A stretch of 64,000 bases of DNA from Pseudomonas kuykendallii (GTDB lineage: Bacteria > Pseudomonadota > Gammaproteobacteria > Pseudomonadales > Pseudomonadaceae), in the NCBI RefSeq assembly GCF_900106975.1, contig NZ_FNNU01000002.1, forward strand, positions 682,001-746,000. Reading direction: 5' to 3'. The position numbers and the translations under genes were made by a program. Below, piece by piece: positions 52,714 through 63,555 of the stretch. Below the pieces are notes generated by a model that saw only the letters and a list, made by a program, of their open reading frames with translations, was not told the origin of the DNA and ran no database searches. Within the stretch, counting starts at the first letter, position 1, and every line of letters starts with the position of its first letter.

Positions 52714-53457
52714 ATGGCTCAGCAGGTGAGTGGTCGTCAACCTCGCTATAAACGGATTCTGCTCAAGTTAAGCGGCGAAGCCCTGATGGGTTCGGAAGAC
52801 TTCGGTATCGACCCGAAAGTACTCGACCGCATGGCGCTGGAAGTCGGTCAACTGGTCGGCATCGGCGTTCAGGTCGGCCTGGTGATCGGCGGGGGCAACC
52901 TGTTCCGCGGGGCGGCGCTGTCCGCTGCCGGCATGGATCGGGTCACCGGCGACCACATGGGCATGCTGGCCACCGTGATGAACTCCCTGGCGATGCGCGA
53001 CGCCCTCGAGCGCTCGAACATCCCTGCGCTGGTCATGTCGGCCATCTCCATGGTCGGCGTCACCGACCACTACGACCGCCGCAAGGCCATGCGTCACCTG
53101 AAGTCCGGCGAGGTGGTGATCTTCTCCGCCGGCACCGGCAACCCGTTCTTCACCACCGACTCTGCTGCCTGCCTGCGCGCCATCGAAATCGATGCCGACG
53201 TGGTGCTCAAGGCCACCAAGGTCGATGGCGTCTACACCGCCGATCCGTTCAAGGACCCGCATGCGGAGAAGTTCGACCGGCTGACTTATGATGCCGTGCT
53301 CGACCGCAAGCTCGCCGTGATGGACCTGACCGCGATCTGCCTGTGCCGCGACCACAACATGCCGCTGCGCGTCTTCAACATGAACAAGCCCGGCGCCCTG
53401 CTGAACATCGTCGTAGGCGGCGCCGAAGGTACCCTGATCGAGGAGTCGAACGAATGA
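52714..53457 (+). CDS. pyrH: UMP kinase
   Basis: Hexameric amino-acid-kinase-fold enzyme of 247 residues that phosphorylates UMP. It shows [76 protein letters not shown] and [19 protein letters not shown] made through PyrH feeds UDP-sugar precursors for the cell wall. GGAGAGAAA precedes the ATG. The stop overlaps the frr start (ATGA). Confidence 0.98.
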   Translation: MAQQVSGRQPRYKRILLKLSGEALMGSEDFGIDPKVLDRMALEVGQLVGIGVQVGLVIGGGNLFRGAALSAAGMDRVTGDHMGMLATVMNSLAMRDALERSNIPALVMSAISMVGVTDHYDRRKAMRHLKSGEVVIFSAGTGNPFFTTDSAACLRAIEIDADVVLKATKVDGVYTADPFKDPHAEKFDRLTYDAVLDRKLAVMDLTAICLCRDHNMPLRVFNMNKPGALLNIVVGGAEGTLIEESNE

Positions 53458-54011
53458 TCAACGAGATCAAGAAAGACGCGCAGGAGCGCATGCAGAAAAC
53501 CCTGGAATCGCTGGATCACGCCTTCGCCAAGATCCGTACCGGTCGCGCCCATCCCGACATCCTCGGTGGCGTTCGCGTGCCGGCCTACGGAGATCTGGTG
53601 CCGTTGAACCAGGTCGCCAGTGTTTCCGTCGAAGACTCCCGCACCCTCAAGCTGAGCGTGTTCGACAAGAACATGATCGCCGCGGTGGAGAAGGCCATCC
53701 TGACCTCCGATCTGGGCCTGAATCCGTCCAATGCCGGTACCGTGATTCGCGTGCCGATGCCCGCGCTGACCGAGGAAACCCGCAAGGGCTACACCAAGCA
53801 GGCGCGTGCCGAGGCGGAGAACGCCCGGGTCGCCGTGCGCAACATCCGTCGCGACGCGCTGGCGCAGCTCAAGGACCTGTCGAAGGAAAAGGAAATCAGC
53901 GAAGACGACGAGCGTCGTGCCGCCGATGAAGTGCAGAAGCTCACCGACAAGTTCGTCGCCCTGGTGGACAAGGCGCTGGAAGCGAAAGAAACCGATCTGA
54001 TGGCCGTGTGA
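53454..54011 (+). CDS. frr: Ribosome recycling factor
   Basis: The 185-residue tRNA-mimic that, with EF-G, splits post-termination ribosomes. Signature segments are the N-terminal [20 protein letters not shown] with [20 protein letters not shown], and the C-terminal helix domain containing [20 protein letters not shown] and [21 protein letters not shown] at 53454 overlaps the pyrH stop by 4 nt; the frame from 53343 lies inside pyrH. Confidence 0.98.
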   Translation: MINEIKKDAQERMQKTLESLDHAFAKIRTGRAHPDILGGVRVPAYGDLVPLNQVASVSVEDSRTLKLSVFDKNMIAAVEKAILTSDLGLNPSNAGTVIRVPMPALTEETRKGYTKQARAEAENARVAVRNIRRDALAQLKDLSKEKEISEDDERRAADEVQKLTDKFVALVDKALEAKETDLMAV

Positions 54012-54031
54012 GGCCAGCCGGGGCCGCGCTC

Positions 54032-54799
54032 ATGGAGAAGACCAAGCAAGTCGGGCAGGGCGTCGCGGTACCGCGCCATGTCGCGATCATCATGGACGGC
54101 AACAACCGTTGGGCGAAGCGCCGCCTGTTGCCGGGCGTCGCCGGGCACAAGGCCGGTGTCGACGCCGTGCGCGCGGTGATCGAGGTCTGCGCCGACGAAG
54201 GCGTGGAAGTGCTGACGCTGTTCGCCTTTTCCAGCGAGAACTGGCAACGCCCTGCCGAAGAGGTGGGCGCGCTGATGGAGCTGTTCCTCGGCGCGCTGCG
54301 TCGCGAGGCCAGGCGACTCAACGACAACGGCATCCGCCTGAAGATCATCGGCGACCGCTCGCGCTTCCATCCGGAACTGCAGGCGTCGATGCGCGAAGTC
54401 GAAGCGCTTACCGAGCGGCACACGCGCTTCGTCCTGCAGGTCGCGGCCAACTACGGCGGCCAGTGGGACATCGTCCAGGCCACCCAGCGACTGGCGCGCG
54501 AGGTGCAGGGCGGTCGTCTGCTCCCCGAGGACATCTCCGCGGCCATGCTGCAGGGTCAGCTGGCTACGGGCGACATGCCGTTGCCGGACCTGTGCATCCG
54601 CACGGGTGGCGAGCACCGCATCAGCAACTTCCTGCTCTGGCAACTGGCCTATGCCGAGCTGTACTTCTCCGACCTGTTCTGGCCCGACTTCAAACACGAG
54701 GCCATGCGCAATGCGCTGGCCGATTTCGCCACCCGCCAGCGCCGCTTCGGCAAGACCAGCGAGCAGGTCATGGCGGCCGAGGTACCGGCTCAATGCTGA
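54032..54799 (+). CDS. uppS: Undecaprenyl diphosphate synthase
   Basis: cis-Prenyltransferase of 255 residues that makes the C55 carrier lipid used by MraY and O-antigen enzymes. The N-terminal motif is HVAIIMDGNNRWAKRRLLPG with the catalytic Asp. LTLFAFSSENWQRP, QVAANYGGQWDIV and DLCIRTGGEHRISNFLLWQ follow. ATG at 54032 is preferred to GTG at 54008 because the family begins close to it and GCGCT-only sequence separates it from frr. cdsA starts within the last codons. Confidence 0.96.
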   Translation: MEKTKQVGQGVAVPRHVAIIMDGNNRWAKRRLLPGVAGHKAGVDAVRAVIEVCADEGVEVLTLFAFSSENWQRPAEEVGALMELFLGALRREARRLNDNGIRLKIIGDRSRFHPELQASMREVEALTERHTRFVLQVAANYGGQWDIVQATQRLAREVQGGRLLPEDISAAMLQGQLATGDMPLPDLCIRTGGEHRISNFLLWQLAYAELYFSDLFWPDFKHEAMRNALADFATRQRRFGKTSEQVMAAEVPAQC

Positions 54800-55608
54800 A
54801 ACAACGGATCATCACCGCGCTGATTCTGCTGCCCATCGCCCTCTGCGGGTTCTTCCTCCTCGAAGCGGGAGCCTTCGCGCTGTTCATCGGCGTGGTGGTC
54901 TGTCTCGGTGCCTGGGAGTGGGCGCGTCTGATCGGGCTGGTCGCGCAGCCGCAGCGCTTGGGCTATGCCGCCGTGGTGGCGGTGCTGCTCGCCGCACTCT
55001 ATCTGCTGCCGGCGTTGGCGGGTGTGCTGCTGGTGCTGGCGATGCTCTGGTGGGCGGCCGCGGTGTTGCTGGTGATCGGCTATCCGAACAGCGCACGCTT
55101 CTGGAGCCGGTTGCCGGCGCGCCTGCTCATCGGCCTGCTCATTCTGCTGCCGGCCTGGCAGGGCCTGATGCTGCTCAAGCAATCGCCGCTGGGCAACTGG
55201 CTGATTCTCGCGGTGATGGTGCTGGTCTGGGGCGCCGACATCGGTGCCTATTTTGCGGGCCGACGTTTCGGCCGGCACAAGCTCGCGCCGCGCGTGAGTC
55301 CCGGAAAAAGCTGGGAAGGCTTCTTCGGCGGTCTGCTCGCCAGCCTGCTGATCACCCTCGTCGTCGGCCTGTTCCGTGGCTGGGGCTCGACCACGCTGCT
55401 GCCGGCGCTGGCCGGCGCAGCGGTGGTGGTGGCGATCTCCGTGGTGGGTGACCTCACCGAAAGCATGTTCAAGCGCCAGTCCGGCCTCAAGGACAGCAGC
55501 AACCTGCTGCCCGGTCATGGCGGCGTGCTCGATCGCATCGACAGCCTGACCGCCGCTCTCCCGACCTTCGCCGTGTTGCTCTGGGTCGCCGGCTGGGCCA
55601 CGCCGTGA
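54793..55608 (+). CDS. cdsA: Phosphatidate cytidylyltransferase
   Basis: Polytopic membrane enzyme of 271 residues that makes CDP-diacylglycerol from phosphatidate and CTP. About eight hydrophobic helices are present. The family signature lies in the last third: [35 protein letters not shown] and [20 protein letters not shown] with [18 protein letters not shown] at 54793 overlaps the uppS stop; the frame open from 54109 is a shadow before that point. The stop overlaps the dxr start (GTGA). Confidence 0.96.
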   Translation: MLKQRIITALILLPIALCGFFLLEAGAFALFIGVVVCLGAWEWARLIGLVAQPQRLGYAAVVAVLLAALYLLPALAGVLLVLAMLWWAAAVLLVIGYPNSARFWSRLPARLLIGLLILLPAWQGLMLLKQSPLGNWLILAVMVLVWGADIGAYFAGRRFGRHKLAPRVSPGKSWEGFFGGLLASLLITLVVGLFRGWGSTTLLPALAGAAVVVAISVVGDLTESMFKRQSGLKDSSNLLPGHGGVLDRIDSLTAALPTFAVLLWVAGWATP

Positions 55609-56795
55609 GCCAAGCGCAACGCATTACCGTACTTGGCGCCACCGGTTCCATCGGCCTCAGCACCCTCGACGTCATCGCCCGGCATCCCGAGCGTTATCAG
55701 GTCTTCGCGCTGACTGCATTCAGTCGTCTCGACGAGCTGGAAGCGCTTTGCCTGCGCCATCGACCCCGCTTCGCCGTGGTGCCGACGGACGTCGCGGCGC
55801 GGCGTCTGCAGGAGCGTATGCTGGCGGCCGGCCTCGATGTTCGCGTGCTCGCCGGCAAGCCGGGGCTATGCGAAGTGGCCAAGCATCCCGACGTCGACAC
55901 GCTGATGGCGGCGATCGTCGGCGCGGCCGGCCTGGAGCCGACGCTCGCCGCGGTGGAAGCGGGCAAGCGGGTGCTGCTGGCGAACAAGGAAGCGCTGGTC
56001 ATGTCCGGCGCGCTGTTCATGCAGGCTGTGCGCCGCAGCGGCTCGGTGCTGCTGCCGATCGACAGTGAGCACAACGCGATCTTCCAGTGCCTGCCCGGCA
56101 ACTATGCCAAGGGGCTGGCGCCGGTCGGCGTGCGGCGCATTCTGCTGACCGCCTCCGGCGGGCCGTTCCGCGAAACGCCGCTGGAGGCGCTGGCAGACGT
56201 CAGTCCCGAGCAGGCCTGCAGCCATCCGAACTGGTCGATGGGGCGGAAGATTTCCGTCGATTCGGCGAGCATGATGAACAAGGGGCTGGAGCTGATCGAG
56301 GCCTGCTGGCTGTTCGACGCGCTTCCTGCGCAGGTCGAGGTCGTGATCCATCCGCAGAGCGTCATCCACTCGCTGGTCGATTATGTCGACGGTTCGGTGC
56401 TCGCCCAGCTGGGCAATCCCGACATGCGTACACCCATTGCCCATGCTCTGGCCTGGCCGGAGCGGATCGACTCCGGGGTATCGCCGCTCGATCTCTTCGC
56501 CATCGGCCGCCTCGACTTCCAGCGTCCCGACGAGGAACGTTTCCCCTGCCTGCGACTGGCCCGCCAATGCGCCGAAGCCGGTGGTACCGCGCCCGCCATG
56601 CTGAACGCCGCGAACGAAGTGGCGGTCGCCGCCTTTCTCGAACGGCGCGTTCGCTTCAACGAAATCGCGGGTATGATCGAGGCCGTGCTGGACGCCGAGC
56701 CGGCGGTCGCTGCGGACAGCCTCGATACGGTCCTCGCCGCCGACGAGGCCGCGCGGGCCCTGGCTCAGCAGTGGTTGCAACGCCACGGGCGGTAG
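55605..56795 (+). CDS. dxr: 1-deoxy-D-xylulose-5-phosphate reductoisomerase
   Basis: Second enzyme of the MEP isoprenoid pathway, 396 residues, the target of fosmidomycin; it supplies the isoprenoid units for UppS. The NADPH-binding motif is [18 protein letters not shown], followed by [62 protein letters not shown] (metal and substrate binding). GTG at 55605 is the start, overlapping the cdsA stop. Orientation and neighbours match other gammaproteobacteria. Confidence 0.97.
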   Translation: MSQAQRITVLGATGSIGLSTLDVIARHPERYQVFALTAFSRLDELEALCLRHRPRFAVVPTDVAARRLQERMLAAGLDVRVLAGKPGLCEVAKHPDVDTLMAAIVGAAGLEPTLAAVEAGKRVLLANKEALVMSGALFMQAVRRSGSVLLPIDSEHNAIFQCLPGNYAKGLAPVGVRRILLTASGGPFRETPLEALADVSPEQACSHPNWSMGRKISVDSASMMNKGLELIEACWLFDALPAQVEVVIHPQSVIHSLVDYVDGSVLAQLGNPDMRTPIAHALAWPERIDSGVSPLDLFAIGRLDFQRPDEERFPCLRLARQCAEAGGTAPAMLNAANEVAVAAFLERRVRFNEIAGMIEAVLDAEPAVAADSLDTVLAADEAARALAQQWLQRHGR

Positions 56796-56849
56796 CCGAT
56801 ATCCCGAACCTGGCGCAGCGGTCGACCGCAGGCGCCCCGGAGCAAGTCG

Positions 56850-58202
56850 ATGAATGCGCTGTATATGATCCTCGGTACGCTGATCGCGCTTGGCGTGCTG
56901 GTGACCTTCCATGAGTTCGGCCATTTCTGGGTCGCCCGGCGCTGCGGCGTCAAGGTGCTGCGCTTCTCGGTGGGCTTCGGCACGCCGTTGCTGCGCTGGC
57001 ACGACCGCCAGGGGACCGAGTTCGTGGTCGCCGCGATCCCCCTCGGCGGCTACGTCAAGATGCTCGATGAGCGCGAGGGCGAAGTGCCCGCCGAACTGCT
57101 CGACCAGTCCTTCAACCGCAAGCCGGTTCGTCAGCGCATCGCCATCGTCGCCGCTGGCCCGATCGCCAACTTCCTGCTCGCACTGCTGTTCTTCTGGGTG
57201 CTGGCCATGCTCGGCTCGCAGCAGGTGCGTCCGGTCATCGGGCATGTCGAGGAAGGCAGCCTTGCGGCGAAGGCCGGGCTGGCCGCCGGGCAGGAGATCG
57301 TCGCCATCGACGGCGATCCGGTGGTGGGTTGGTCGCAGGTCAACCTGCAACTGGTGCGTCGCCTCGGTGAGAGTGGCGTCCTGAATATCGCCACCCGCGT
57401 CGATGACGGCAGTGCCGAGCAAGCGCACCAGCTGGCCCTCGCCAGTTGGCTGAAAGGCGCCGACGAGCCGGACCCGCTGGCGTCGCTGGGGATTCGTCCC
57501 TGGCGCCCGGCGTTGCCGCCGCTGCTGGCGCAGTTCGATCCGGAAGGTCCTGCCCAGGCGGCCGGGTTGAAGGTCGGTGACCGCCTGCTTGCGCTGAATG
57601 ACGAACCCATCGACGAATGGCAGCAGGTCGTGGACAAAGTGCGCGCGCATCCGGGCGAGGCGGTCAGCTTCACCGTCGAGCGCGATGGTCAGCGCCTTGA
57701 CGTGCCGGTTACCCTGGCCGCGCGCGGCGAAGGCGAGGCGCGCAGTGGCTATCTTGGCGCGGGCGTGAAGGGCGGCGAATGGCCGGCGCACATGCTTCGC
57801 GAAGTCAGCTACGGCCCGCTCGATGCGGTAGGTCAGGGGCTCCAGCGAACCTGGACGATGAGCGTCCTAACCCTCGACTCGCTAAAGAAAATGCTCTTCG
57901 GCGAACTCTCGGTAAAAAACTTGAGCGGGCCGATAACCATTGCTAAAGTGGCCGGCGCTTCGGCCCAGTCGGGTGTTGGGGACTTCCTGAATTTCCTCGC
58001 CTACCTGAGCATAAGCCTGGGGGTTCTCAATCTTTTGCCGATCCCTGTCCTCGATGGTGGACACCTGCTTTTCTATCTGATCGAGTGGACGCGCGGGCGT
58101 CCCTTGTCCGAGCGGGTCCAGGGCTGGGGAGTGCAGATCGGTATCAGCTTGGTCGTCGGCGTTATGCTGCTTGCCTTGATCAACGACATTGGTCGCCTGT
58201 GA
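56850..58202 (+). CDS. rseP: Site-2 zinc protease RseP (MucP)
   Basis: Intramembrane metalloprotease of 450 residues that cleaves anti-sigma factor MucA/RseA and releases AlgU/sigmaE during envelope stress, also clearing signal peptides. HEFGH (His21, Glu22, His25) sits in the first helix; the second metal-site motif is NLLPIPVLDGGHLL in the third helix. Two PDZ domains lie between (about 120-200, ending LAAGQEIVAIDGDPV type, and 205-290, containing GLKVGDRLLALNDEPID). Position between dxr and bamA is canonical. Confidence 0.96.
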   Translation: MNALYMILGTLIALGVLVTFHEFGHFWVARRCGVKVLRFSVGFGTPLLRWHDRQGTEFVVAAIPLGGYVKMLDEREGEVPAELLDQSFNRKPVRQRIAIVAAGPIANFLLALLFFWVLAMLGSQQVRPVIGHVEEGSLAAKAGLAAGQEIVAIDGDPVVGWSQVNLQLVRRLGESGVLNIATRVDDGSAEQAHQLALASWLKGADEPDPLASLGIRPWRPALPPLLAQFDPEGPAQAAGLKVGDRLLALNDEPIDEWQQVVDKVRAHPGEAVSFTVERDGQRLDVPVTLAARGEGEARSGYLGAGVKGGEWPAHMLREVSYGPLDAVGQGLQRTWTMSVLTLDSLKKMLFGELSVKNLSGPITIAKVAGASAQSGVGDFLNFLAYLSISLGVLNLLPIPVLDGGHLLFYLIEWTRGRPLSERVQGWGVQIGISLVVGVMLLALINDIGRL

Positions 58203-58219
58203 CGCGTCGCTGAATTTTC

Positions 58220-58246
58220 GAATCTGCCGCTGATTGCGGCAGATTC
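58220..58246 (+). promoter_or_regulatory. Perfect 11-bp hairpin between rseP and bamA
   Basis: GAATCTGCCGC (58220-58230), loop TGATT, GCGGCAGATTC (58236-58246), 30 nt before the bamA ATG. The T-run of a terminator is missing. It could pause polymerase, protect the processed bamA mRNA end, or bind a regulator. Confidence 0.6.
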
Positions 58247-58275
58247 ATTATTACCAGTTGGAAAACAAGGACTTC

Positions 58276-60687
58276 ATGAAACGCCTGCTCCTAACTGCGG
58301 TGCTTGCCGCACTCATGATTGCCGAGGTTCACGCCGAGTCCTTCACCATCTCCGATATCCGCGTCAACGGCCTGCAGCGGGTCTCCGCCGGCAGCGTCTT
58401 TGGTGCCTTGCCGCTGAACGTCGGCGATCCGGTCGATGACCGTCGTCTGGTGGAGGCCACACGGGCCCTGTTCAAAACCGGTTTCTTCCAGGATATCCAG
58501 CTCGGCCGTGACGGCGAGGTGCTAGTAATCAACGTGGTCGAGCGCCCCTCGATTTCTGGTATCGAGATCGAAGGCAACAAAGCGATCTCCACCGACGATC
58601 TGATGAAGGGGCTGAACCAGTCCGGCCTCTCCGAGGGCGAGATTTTCCAGCGTGCCACGCTCGAAGGTGTGCGCAACGAACTGCAGCGCCAGTACGTTGC
58701 CCAGGGCCGCTACTCGGCCGAGATCAAGACCGAGGTGATTCCCCAGCCGCGCAACCGCGTGTCGCTGAAGATCGACATCAACGAAGGCACGGTCGCCGCG
58801 ATCCAGCACATCAACGTGGTCGGCAACACGGTGTTTTCCGACGAGGACCTGTCCGACCTGTTCGAGCTGAAGACCAGCAACTGGCTGTCGTTCTTCAAGA
58901 ACGACGACAAGTACGCCCGCGAAAAACTCTCCGGTGACCTCGAGCGCCTGCGTTCCTATTACCTGGACCGCGGCTACATCAACATGGATATCTCCTCCAC
59001 CCAGGTATCCATCACGCCGGACAAGAAACACGTCTACATCACCGTCAACGTCGATGAAGGCCAGAAGTACAGCATCCGCGAGGTGAAACTCTCCGGCGAC
59101 CTCAAGGTGCCCGAGGAGGACGTCAAGTCGCTGCTGCTGGTCAAGCCGGGCCAGGTGTTCTCGCGCAAGATCATGACCACCACGTCCGAGCTGATCACCC
59201 GCAGGCTGGGTAACGAGGGCTACACCTTCGCCAACGTCAACGGCGTGCCGCAGGCGCATGATGAGGACCACACCGTCTCGATCACCTTCGCCGTCGATCC
59301 GGGCAAGCGTGCCTATGTCAACCGCATCAACTTCCGTGGCAACACCAAGACCGAAGACGAAGTGCTGCGTCGCGAAATGCGCCAGATGGAAGGCGGCTGG
59401 GCTTCGACCTACCTGATCGACCAGTCGAAGACGCGTCTCGATCGCCTGGGCTTCTTCAAGGAAGTCAACGTCGAAACCCCACAGGTGCCGGGTGTCGACG
59501 ACCAGATCGACGTCAACTACTCCGTGGAAGAGCAAGCCTCCGGCTCGATCACCGCCAGCGTCGGTTTTGCGCAGAACGCTGGCCTGATCCTCGGTGGTTC
59601 GATCAGCCAGAACAACTTCCTCGGTACCGGTAACAAGGTCAGCATCGGCCTGACCCGCAGCGAGTACCAGACCCGCTACAACTTCGGCTTCGTCGATCCC
59701 TACTGGACCGCCGATGGCGTGAGCCTGGGCTACAACGCCTTCTACCGCACCACCGACTACGACGAGCTCGACGTCGACGTGTCGAGCTACTCGGTCGATA
59801 GCCTGGGCGCCGGCGTGAACATCGGTTACCCGATCAGCGAGACCTCGCGCCTGACCTACGGTCTGACCGTGCAGCAGGACAGCCTGGATACCGGCCGCTA
59901 CACCGTCGACGAGATCCTTTCGTTCCTCGAGAACGAGGGTGACAACTTCCTCAACGTCAAGGGTTCCATCGGCTGGTCCGAGTCGACCCTCAACCGCGGC
60001 ACCCTGGCGACCCGTGGCCACTCGCAGAGCCTGACCTTCGAGACGACCCTGCCGGGCAGCGACCTGTCGTTCTACAAGATCGACTACCGCGCCCAGTGGT
60101 TCAAGCCGATCACCACCAACTACACCATGCGCCTGCACACCGAGCTGGGCTATGGCGATGGCTACGGTTCCACCTCGGGCCTGCCGTTCTACGAGAACTA
60201 CTACGCAGGTGGTTTCAACTCGGTACGCGGTTTCGAGGACAGCACCCTGGGTCCGCGCAGTACGCCCAGCGTTGCGCGTAATGCCGACGGTTCCATACGC
60301 ACCGACGGTACGCCCGGTCCCGATGGCCGCTATACCGACGACGACAGTCCGGAAGCGTATGGTGGTAACGTCCTGATCCAGGGCGGTGCGGAAATCCTCT
60401 TCCCGCTGCCGTTCGTCAAGGACCAGCGTTCGCTGCGTACCGCGTTGTTCTGGGACGTCGGTAACGTGTTCCTGACCAAGTGCCCGACCAAGACGGCGTC
60501 CACGCAGTACATGAACACGCAGGGCTGTGGCGATATCGACTTCGGCAATCTGGCCAGCTCCGTGGGTGTGGGCCTGACCTGGATCACCGCCATGGGTCCG
60601 CTGAGCTTCAGCCTGGCGATGCCGGTGAAGAAACCTGATGACGCTGACATGCAGGTCTTCCAGTTCTCGCTGGGTCAGACGTTCTAA
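58276..60687 (+). CDS. bamA: Outer membrane protein assembly factor BamA (Omp85)
   Basis: Essential core of the BAM complex, 803 residues. A signal peptide (cleavage after AEVHA, about residue 20) is followed by five POTRA domains (about 24-425; for example FTISDIRVNGLQRVSAGSVF, INFRGNTKTEDEVLRREMR) and a 16-stranded barrel. The L6 motif is FNSVRGFEDSTLG, and the C-terminal beta signal ends in Phe (FSLGQTF). ATG at 58276 is set by the signal peptide; the frame upstream to 58234 has no family sequence. skp follows after 39 nt. Confidence 0.97.
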   Translation: MKRLLLTAVLAALMIAEVHAESFTISDIRVNGLQRVSAGSVFGALPLNVGDPVDDRRLVEATRALFKTGFFQDIQLGRDGEVLVINVVERPSISGIEIEGNKAISTDDLMKGLNQSGLSEGEIFQRATLEGVRNELQRQYVAQGRYSAEIKTEVIPQPRNRVSLKIDINEGTVAAIQHINVVGNTVFSDEDLSDLFELKTSNWLSFFKNDDKYAREKLSGDLERLRSYYLDRGYINMDISSTQVSITPDKKHVYITVNVDEGQKYSIREVKLSGDLKVPEEDVKSLLLVKPGQVFSRKIMTTTSELITRRLGNEGYTFANVNGVPQAHDEDHTVSITFAVDPGKRAYVNRINFRGNTKTEDEVLRREMRQMEGGWASTYLIDQSKTRLDRLGFFKEVNVETPQVPGVDDQIDVNYSVEEQASGSITASVGFAQNAGLILGGSISQNNFLGTGNKVSIGLTRSEYQTRYNFGFVDPYWTADGVSLGYNAFYRTTDYDELDVDVSSYSVDSLGAGVNIGYPISETSRLTYGLTVQQDSLDTGRYTVDEILSFLENEGDNFLNVKGSIGWSESTLNRGTLATRGHSQSLTFETTLPGSDLSFYKIDYRAQWFKPITTNYTMRLHTELGYGDGYGSTSGLPFYENYYAGGFNSVRGFEDSTLGPRSTPSVARNADGSIRTDGTPGPDGRYTDDDSPEAYGGNVLIQGGAEILFPLPFVKDQRSLRTALFWDVGNVFLTKCPTKTASTQYMNTQGCGDIDFGNLASSVGVGLTWITAMGPLSFSLAMPVKKPDDADMQVFQFSLGQTF

Positions 60688-60726
60688 CTTTTACTTGTTA
60701 ACCGTAAGTGTTACCTGGAGTGCATC

Positions 60727-61230
60727 GTGCGTAAGTTGACTCAACTGGTTCTGATCTTCGCCGCTTTCATGGCGACCCCGGCCTTCGCCGAAATGAAAAT
60801 CGCGGTTCTGAACTACCAGATGGCGCTGCTCGAATCCGACGCGGCCAAGAAGTACGCTGTGGACGCCGAGAAGAAATTCGGCCCGCAGCTGACCAAGCTG
60901 AAGACTCTGGAAACCGACGCCAAGAATATCCAGGACAAACTGGTCAAGGGTGGCGACAAGGTGCAGACCGCCGAGCGCGAGCGCATGGAGCTCGAGTTCA
61001 AGCAAAAGGCCCGTGACTTCCAGTTCCAGTCCAAGGAGCTGAACGAAGCCAAGGCCGTTGCCGACCGCGAGATGCTCAAGCAGCTCAAGCCCAAGCTGGA
61101 CCAGGCCGTCGAAGAAGTGATCAAGAAAGGCGCGTTCGACCTGGTGTTCGAGCGTGGTGCGGTCATCGATGTCAAACCGCAGTACGACATCACCCGCCAG
61201 GTCATCGAGCGCATGAACCAGCTGCGCTGA
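60727..61230 (+). CDS. skp: Periplasmic OmpH/Skp chaperone
   Basis: Trimeric jellyfish-shaped chaperone that holds unfolded outer-membrane proteins on their way to BamA. The 167-residue precursor has a Sec signal ([21 protein letters not shown]) and a long helical arm ([20 protein letters not shown]), then [19 protein letters not shown]. The start is GTG at 60727, with TGGAG 8 nt upstream. Location between bamA and lpxD is standard. Leu/Lys/Glu-rich coiled coil and small size fit Skp. Confidence 0.95.
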   Translation: MRKLTQLVLIFAAFMATPAFAEMKIAVLNYQMALLESDAAKKYAVDAEKKFGPQLTKLKTLETDAKNIQDKLVKGGDKVQTAERERMELEFKQKARDFQFQSKELNEAKAVADREMLKQLKPKLDQAVEEVIKKGAFDLVFERGAVIDVKPQYDITRQVIERMNQLR

Positions 61231-61231
61231 A

Positions 61232-62290
61232 ATGACGGCCAACCTCTACACGCTCGGCCAACTGGCTGAGCGTCTGGGAGCCACCTTGCGTGGCTCCGCA
61301 GACAAACCGGTCGCAGGGCTGGCCTCCTTACAGGATGCCGGCCCTGATCAGTTGAGCTTCCTGGCCAATCCGCAGTACCGCAAGCACCTGTCGATCACCC
61401 GTGCCGCGGCGGTGCTGCTCAAGCCCGCCGATGCCGAAGGTTTCTCCGGCGATGCGCTGCTGGTGGCCGATCCGTACCTGGCGTACGCGCAACTCTCGCA
61501 CCTGTTCGACCGCAAGCCGCAGGCACCTGCCGGCGTGCATCCGACCGCCGTGGTCGCCGCCGATGCCGTGGTGGAAGCCGGAGCTACGGTGGGCGCCTAC
61601 GCCGTGATCGAGTGCGGCGCACGTATCGCCGCGGGAACCTGCATCGGCGCGCACTGCTTCATCGGTGCGCGCAGCGTGGTCGGCGCGGGTGGCTGGCTGG
61701 CGCCGCGCGTCACGCTCTATCACGACGTGCGCATCGGCGAGCGAGTGGTCATCCAGTCGGGCGCGGTGATCGGTGGCGAAGGCTTCGGCTTCGCCAACCA
61801 GAAAGGCGTCTGGCAGAAGATCGCGCAGATTGGCGGCGTGAGCATTGGTGACGACGTGGAGATCGGGGCCAACACCACGATCGACCGCGGCGCTCTGGCG
61901 GACACGCTGATCGGCAATGGCGTGAAGCTGGACAACCAGATCATGGTTGCGCACAACGTACAGATCGGCGATCACACCGCGATGGCCGGTTGCGTCGGAA
62001 TTTCCGGCAGCACCAAGATCGGCAGCCACTGCATGATCGCCGGTGGCGTCGGCATGGTCGGCCACATCGAGGTTTGCGATAACGTTTTCGTGACCGGAAT
62101 GACCATGGTCACCCGCTCCATCACCGAGCCGGGCGCATACTCGTCGGGCACGGCGATGCAGCCGGCTGGCGAGTGGAAGAAGAGTGCAGCGCGAATTCGT
62201 CAGCTCGACGACATGGCGCGCCGCCTACAGCAACTGGAAAAGCGCCTGGCGTCCGTGACCCCAGGCGGGGAAGCTCCATCAGAAGCCTGA
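61232..62290 (+). CDS. lpxD: UDP-3-O-(3-hydroxyacyl)glucosamine N-acyltransferase
   Basis: Third lipid A step: adds the second hydroxyacyl chain at N2. The 352-residue protein has an N-terminal uridine-binding domain ([32 protein letters not shown]), a left-handed beta helix of hexapeptide repeats (about 110-310, including [20 protein letters not shown] and [17 protein letters not shown] type turns with catalytic His in [13 protein letters not shown]), and a C-terminal helix with a short charged tail. It starts one base after the skp stop. Confidence 0.96.
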   Translation: MTANLYTLGQLAERLGATLRGSADKPVAGLASLQDAGPDQLSFLANPQYRKHLSITRAAAVLLKPADAEGFSGDALLVADPYLAYAQLSHLFDRKPQAPAGVHPTAVVAADAVVEAGATVGAYAVIECGARIAAGTCIGAHCFIGARSVVGAGGWLAPRVTLYHDVRIGERVVIQSGAVIGGEGFGFANQKGVWQKIAQIGGVSIGDDVEIGANTTIDRGALADTLIGNGVKLDNQIMVAHNVQIGDHTAMAGCVGISGSTKIGSHCMIAGGVGMVGHIEVCDNVFVTGMTMVTRSITEPGAYSSGTAMQPAGEWKKSAARIRQLDDMARRLQQLEKRLASVTPGGEAPSEA

Positions 62291-62337
62291 TCGATTCGCT
62301 TCTGCGCATCCCCCACCTCATACAGGCTCCCCCGGAA

Positions 62338-62778
62338 ATGATGGACATCAACGAGATTCGCGAATACCTGCCGCACCGCTACCCGTTCCTGCTTGTGGAC
62401 CGGGTTGTCGACCTGGATGTTGAAGGCAAGCGCATTCGCGCCTACAAGAATGTCAGCATCAACGAGCCGTTCTTCAACGGGCACTTCCCCCAACACCCGA
62501 TCATGCCCGGCGTGCTGATCATCGAGGCGATGGCCCAGGCCGCCGGTATCCTTGGCTTCAAGATGCTCGACGTGAAGCCGGCCGACGGTACGCTCTACTA
62601 CTTCGTAGGCTCCGACAAGCTGCGTTTCCGTCAGCCCGTGCTGCCGGGTGACCAGTTGATCCTCGAGGCGCGCTTTCTCAGCGTCAAACGCAGCATCTGG
62701 AAGTTCGAGTGCCAGGCCAGCGTCGATGACAAGGCGGTCTGCTCGGCCGAAATCATCTGTGCGGAACGCAAGTTATGA
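62338..62778 (+). CDS. fabZ: 3-hydroxyacyl-[acyl-carrier-protein] dehydratase FabZ
   Basis: Hot-dog-fold dehydratase of 146 residues in fatty acid elongation; it competes with LpxA for hydroxyacyl-ACP, so its place here couples lipid A and phospholipid supply. Signatures are [35 protein letters not shown] (active-site His and Glu) and AQAAGILGF, ending [11 protein letters not shown]. ATGs at 62338 and 62341 are adjacent; GGAAATG provides a weak ribosome-binding site. The frame open from 62173 overlaps lpxD and is not used. The stop overlaps lpxA (ATGA). Confidence 0.97.
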   Translation: MMDINEIREYLPHRYPFLLVDRVVDLDVEGKRIRAYKNVSINEPFFNGHFPQHPIMPGVLIIEAMAQAAGILGFKMLDVKPADGTLYYFVGSDKLRFRQPVLPGDQLILEARFLSVKRSIWKFECQASVDDKAVCSAEIICAERKL

Positions 62779-63551
62779 ATTTGATTGACCCTCGCGCGAT
62801 CATCGACCCGACGGCAAGGCTGGCAGACGACGTTCAAGTCGGCCCCTGGTCCATCGTCGGCGCCGATGTGGAAATTGGCGAGGGAAGCGTGATTGGCCCG
62901 CATGTGATCCTCAAAGGGCCGACACGGATTGGCAAGCACAACCGCATCTACCAGTTCTCCTCGATCGGCGAAGACACGCCCGATCTGAAGTACAAGGGCG
63001 AGGCGACGCGCCTGGTGATCGGCGATCACAACGTGATCCGCGAGGGCGTCACCATCCACCGCGGCACCGTGCAGGATCGCTCCGAGACGACGATCGGCGA
63101 CCACAACCTGATCATGGCCTATGCCCACATCGGCCATGACAGCGTGATCGCCAACCACTGCATCCTGGTCAACAACACCGCGCTGGCCGGGCACGTGCAC
63201 ATGGACGACTGGGCGATCCTCTCCGGCTACACCCTGGTCCATCAGTTCTGCCACATCGGCGCGCACAGTTTTTCCGGCATGGGCACGGCGATCGGCAAGG
63301 ACGTCCCGGCATTCGTCACCGTGTTCGGCAATCCCGCCGAAGCCCGCAGCATGAACTTCGAGGGTATGCGCCGCCGCGGCTTTTCCGCCGAGGCCATCCA
63401 GGCGCTGCGCCGCGCCTACAAGGTGGTCTACCGCCAGGGGCTCACCGTGGACCAGGCGCTCGCCGAGCTGGCCGAATCCGCCGCGCAGTTTCCCGAAGTC
63501 GCGATCTTCCGCGATTCGGTGATGACCTCCACCCGCGGCATCACCCGCTGA
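62775..63551 (+). CDS. lpxA: UDP-N-acetylglucosamine acyltransferase
   Basis: First lipid A step, 258 residues. Left-handed parallel beta helix of hexapeptide repeats through about residue 185 ([76 protein letters not shown]), with the catalytic His in AHIGHDSV. A helical C-terminal domain follows ([20 protein letters not shown]). Acyl-chain length selection is set by residues in the groove that I cannot judge. It overlaps fabZ by 4 nt and is followed after 4 nt by lpxB. Confidence 0.97.
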   Translation: MNLIDPRAIIDPTARLADDVQVGPWSIVGADVEIGEGSVIGPHVILKGPTRIGKHNRIYQFSSIGEDTPDLKYKGEATRLVIGDHNVIREGVTIHRGTVQDRSETTIGDHNLIMAYAHIGHDSVIANHCILVNNTALAGHVHMDDWAILSGYTLVHQFCHIGAHSFSGMGTAIGKDVPAFVTVFGNPAEARSMNFEGMRRRGFSAEAIQALRRAYKVVYRQGLTVDQALAELAESAAQFPEVAIFRDSVMTSTRGITR

Positions 63552-63555
63552 TCCC

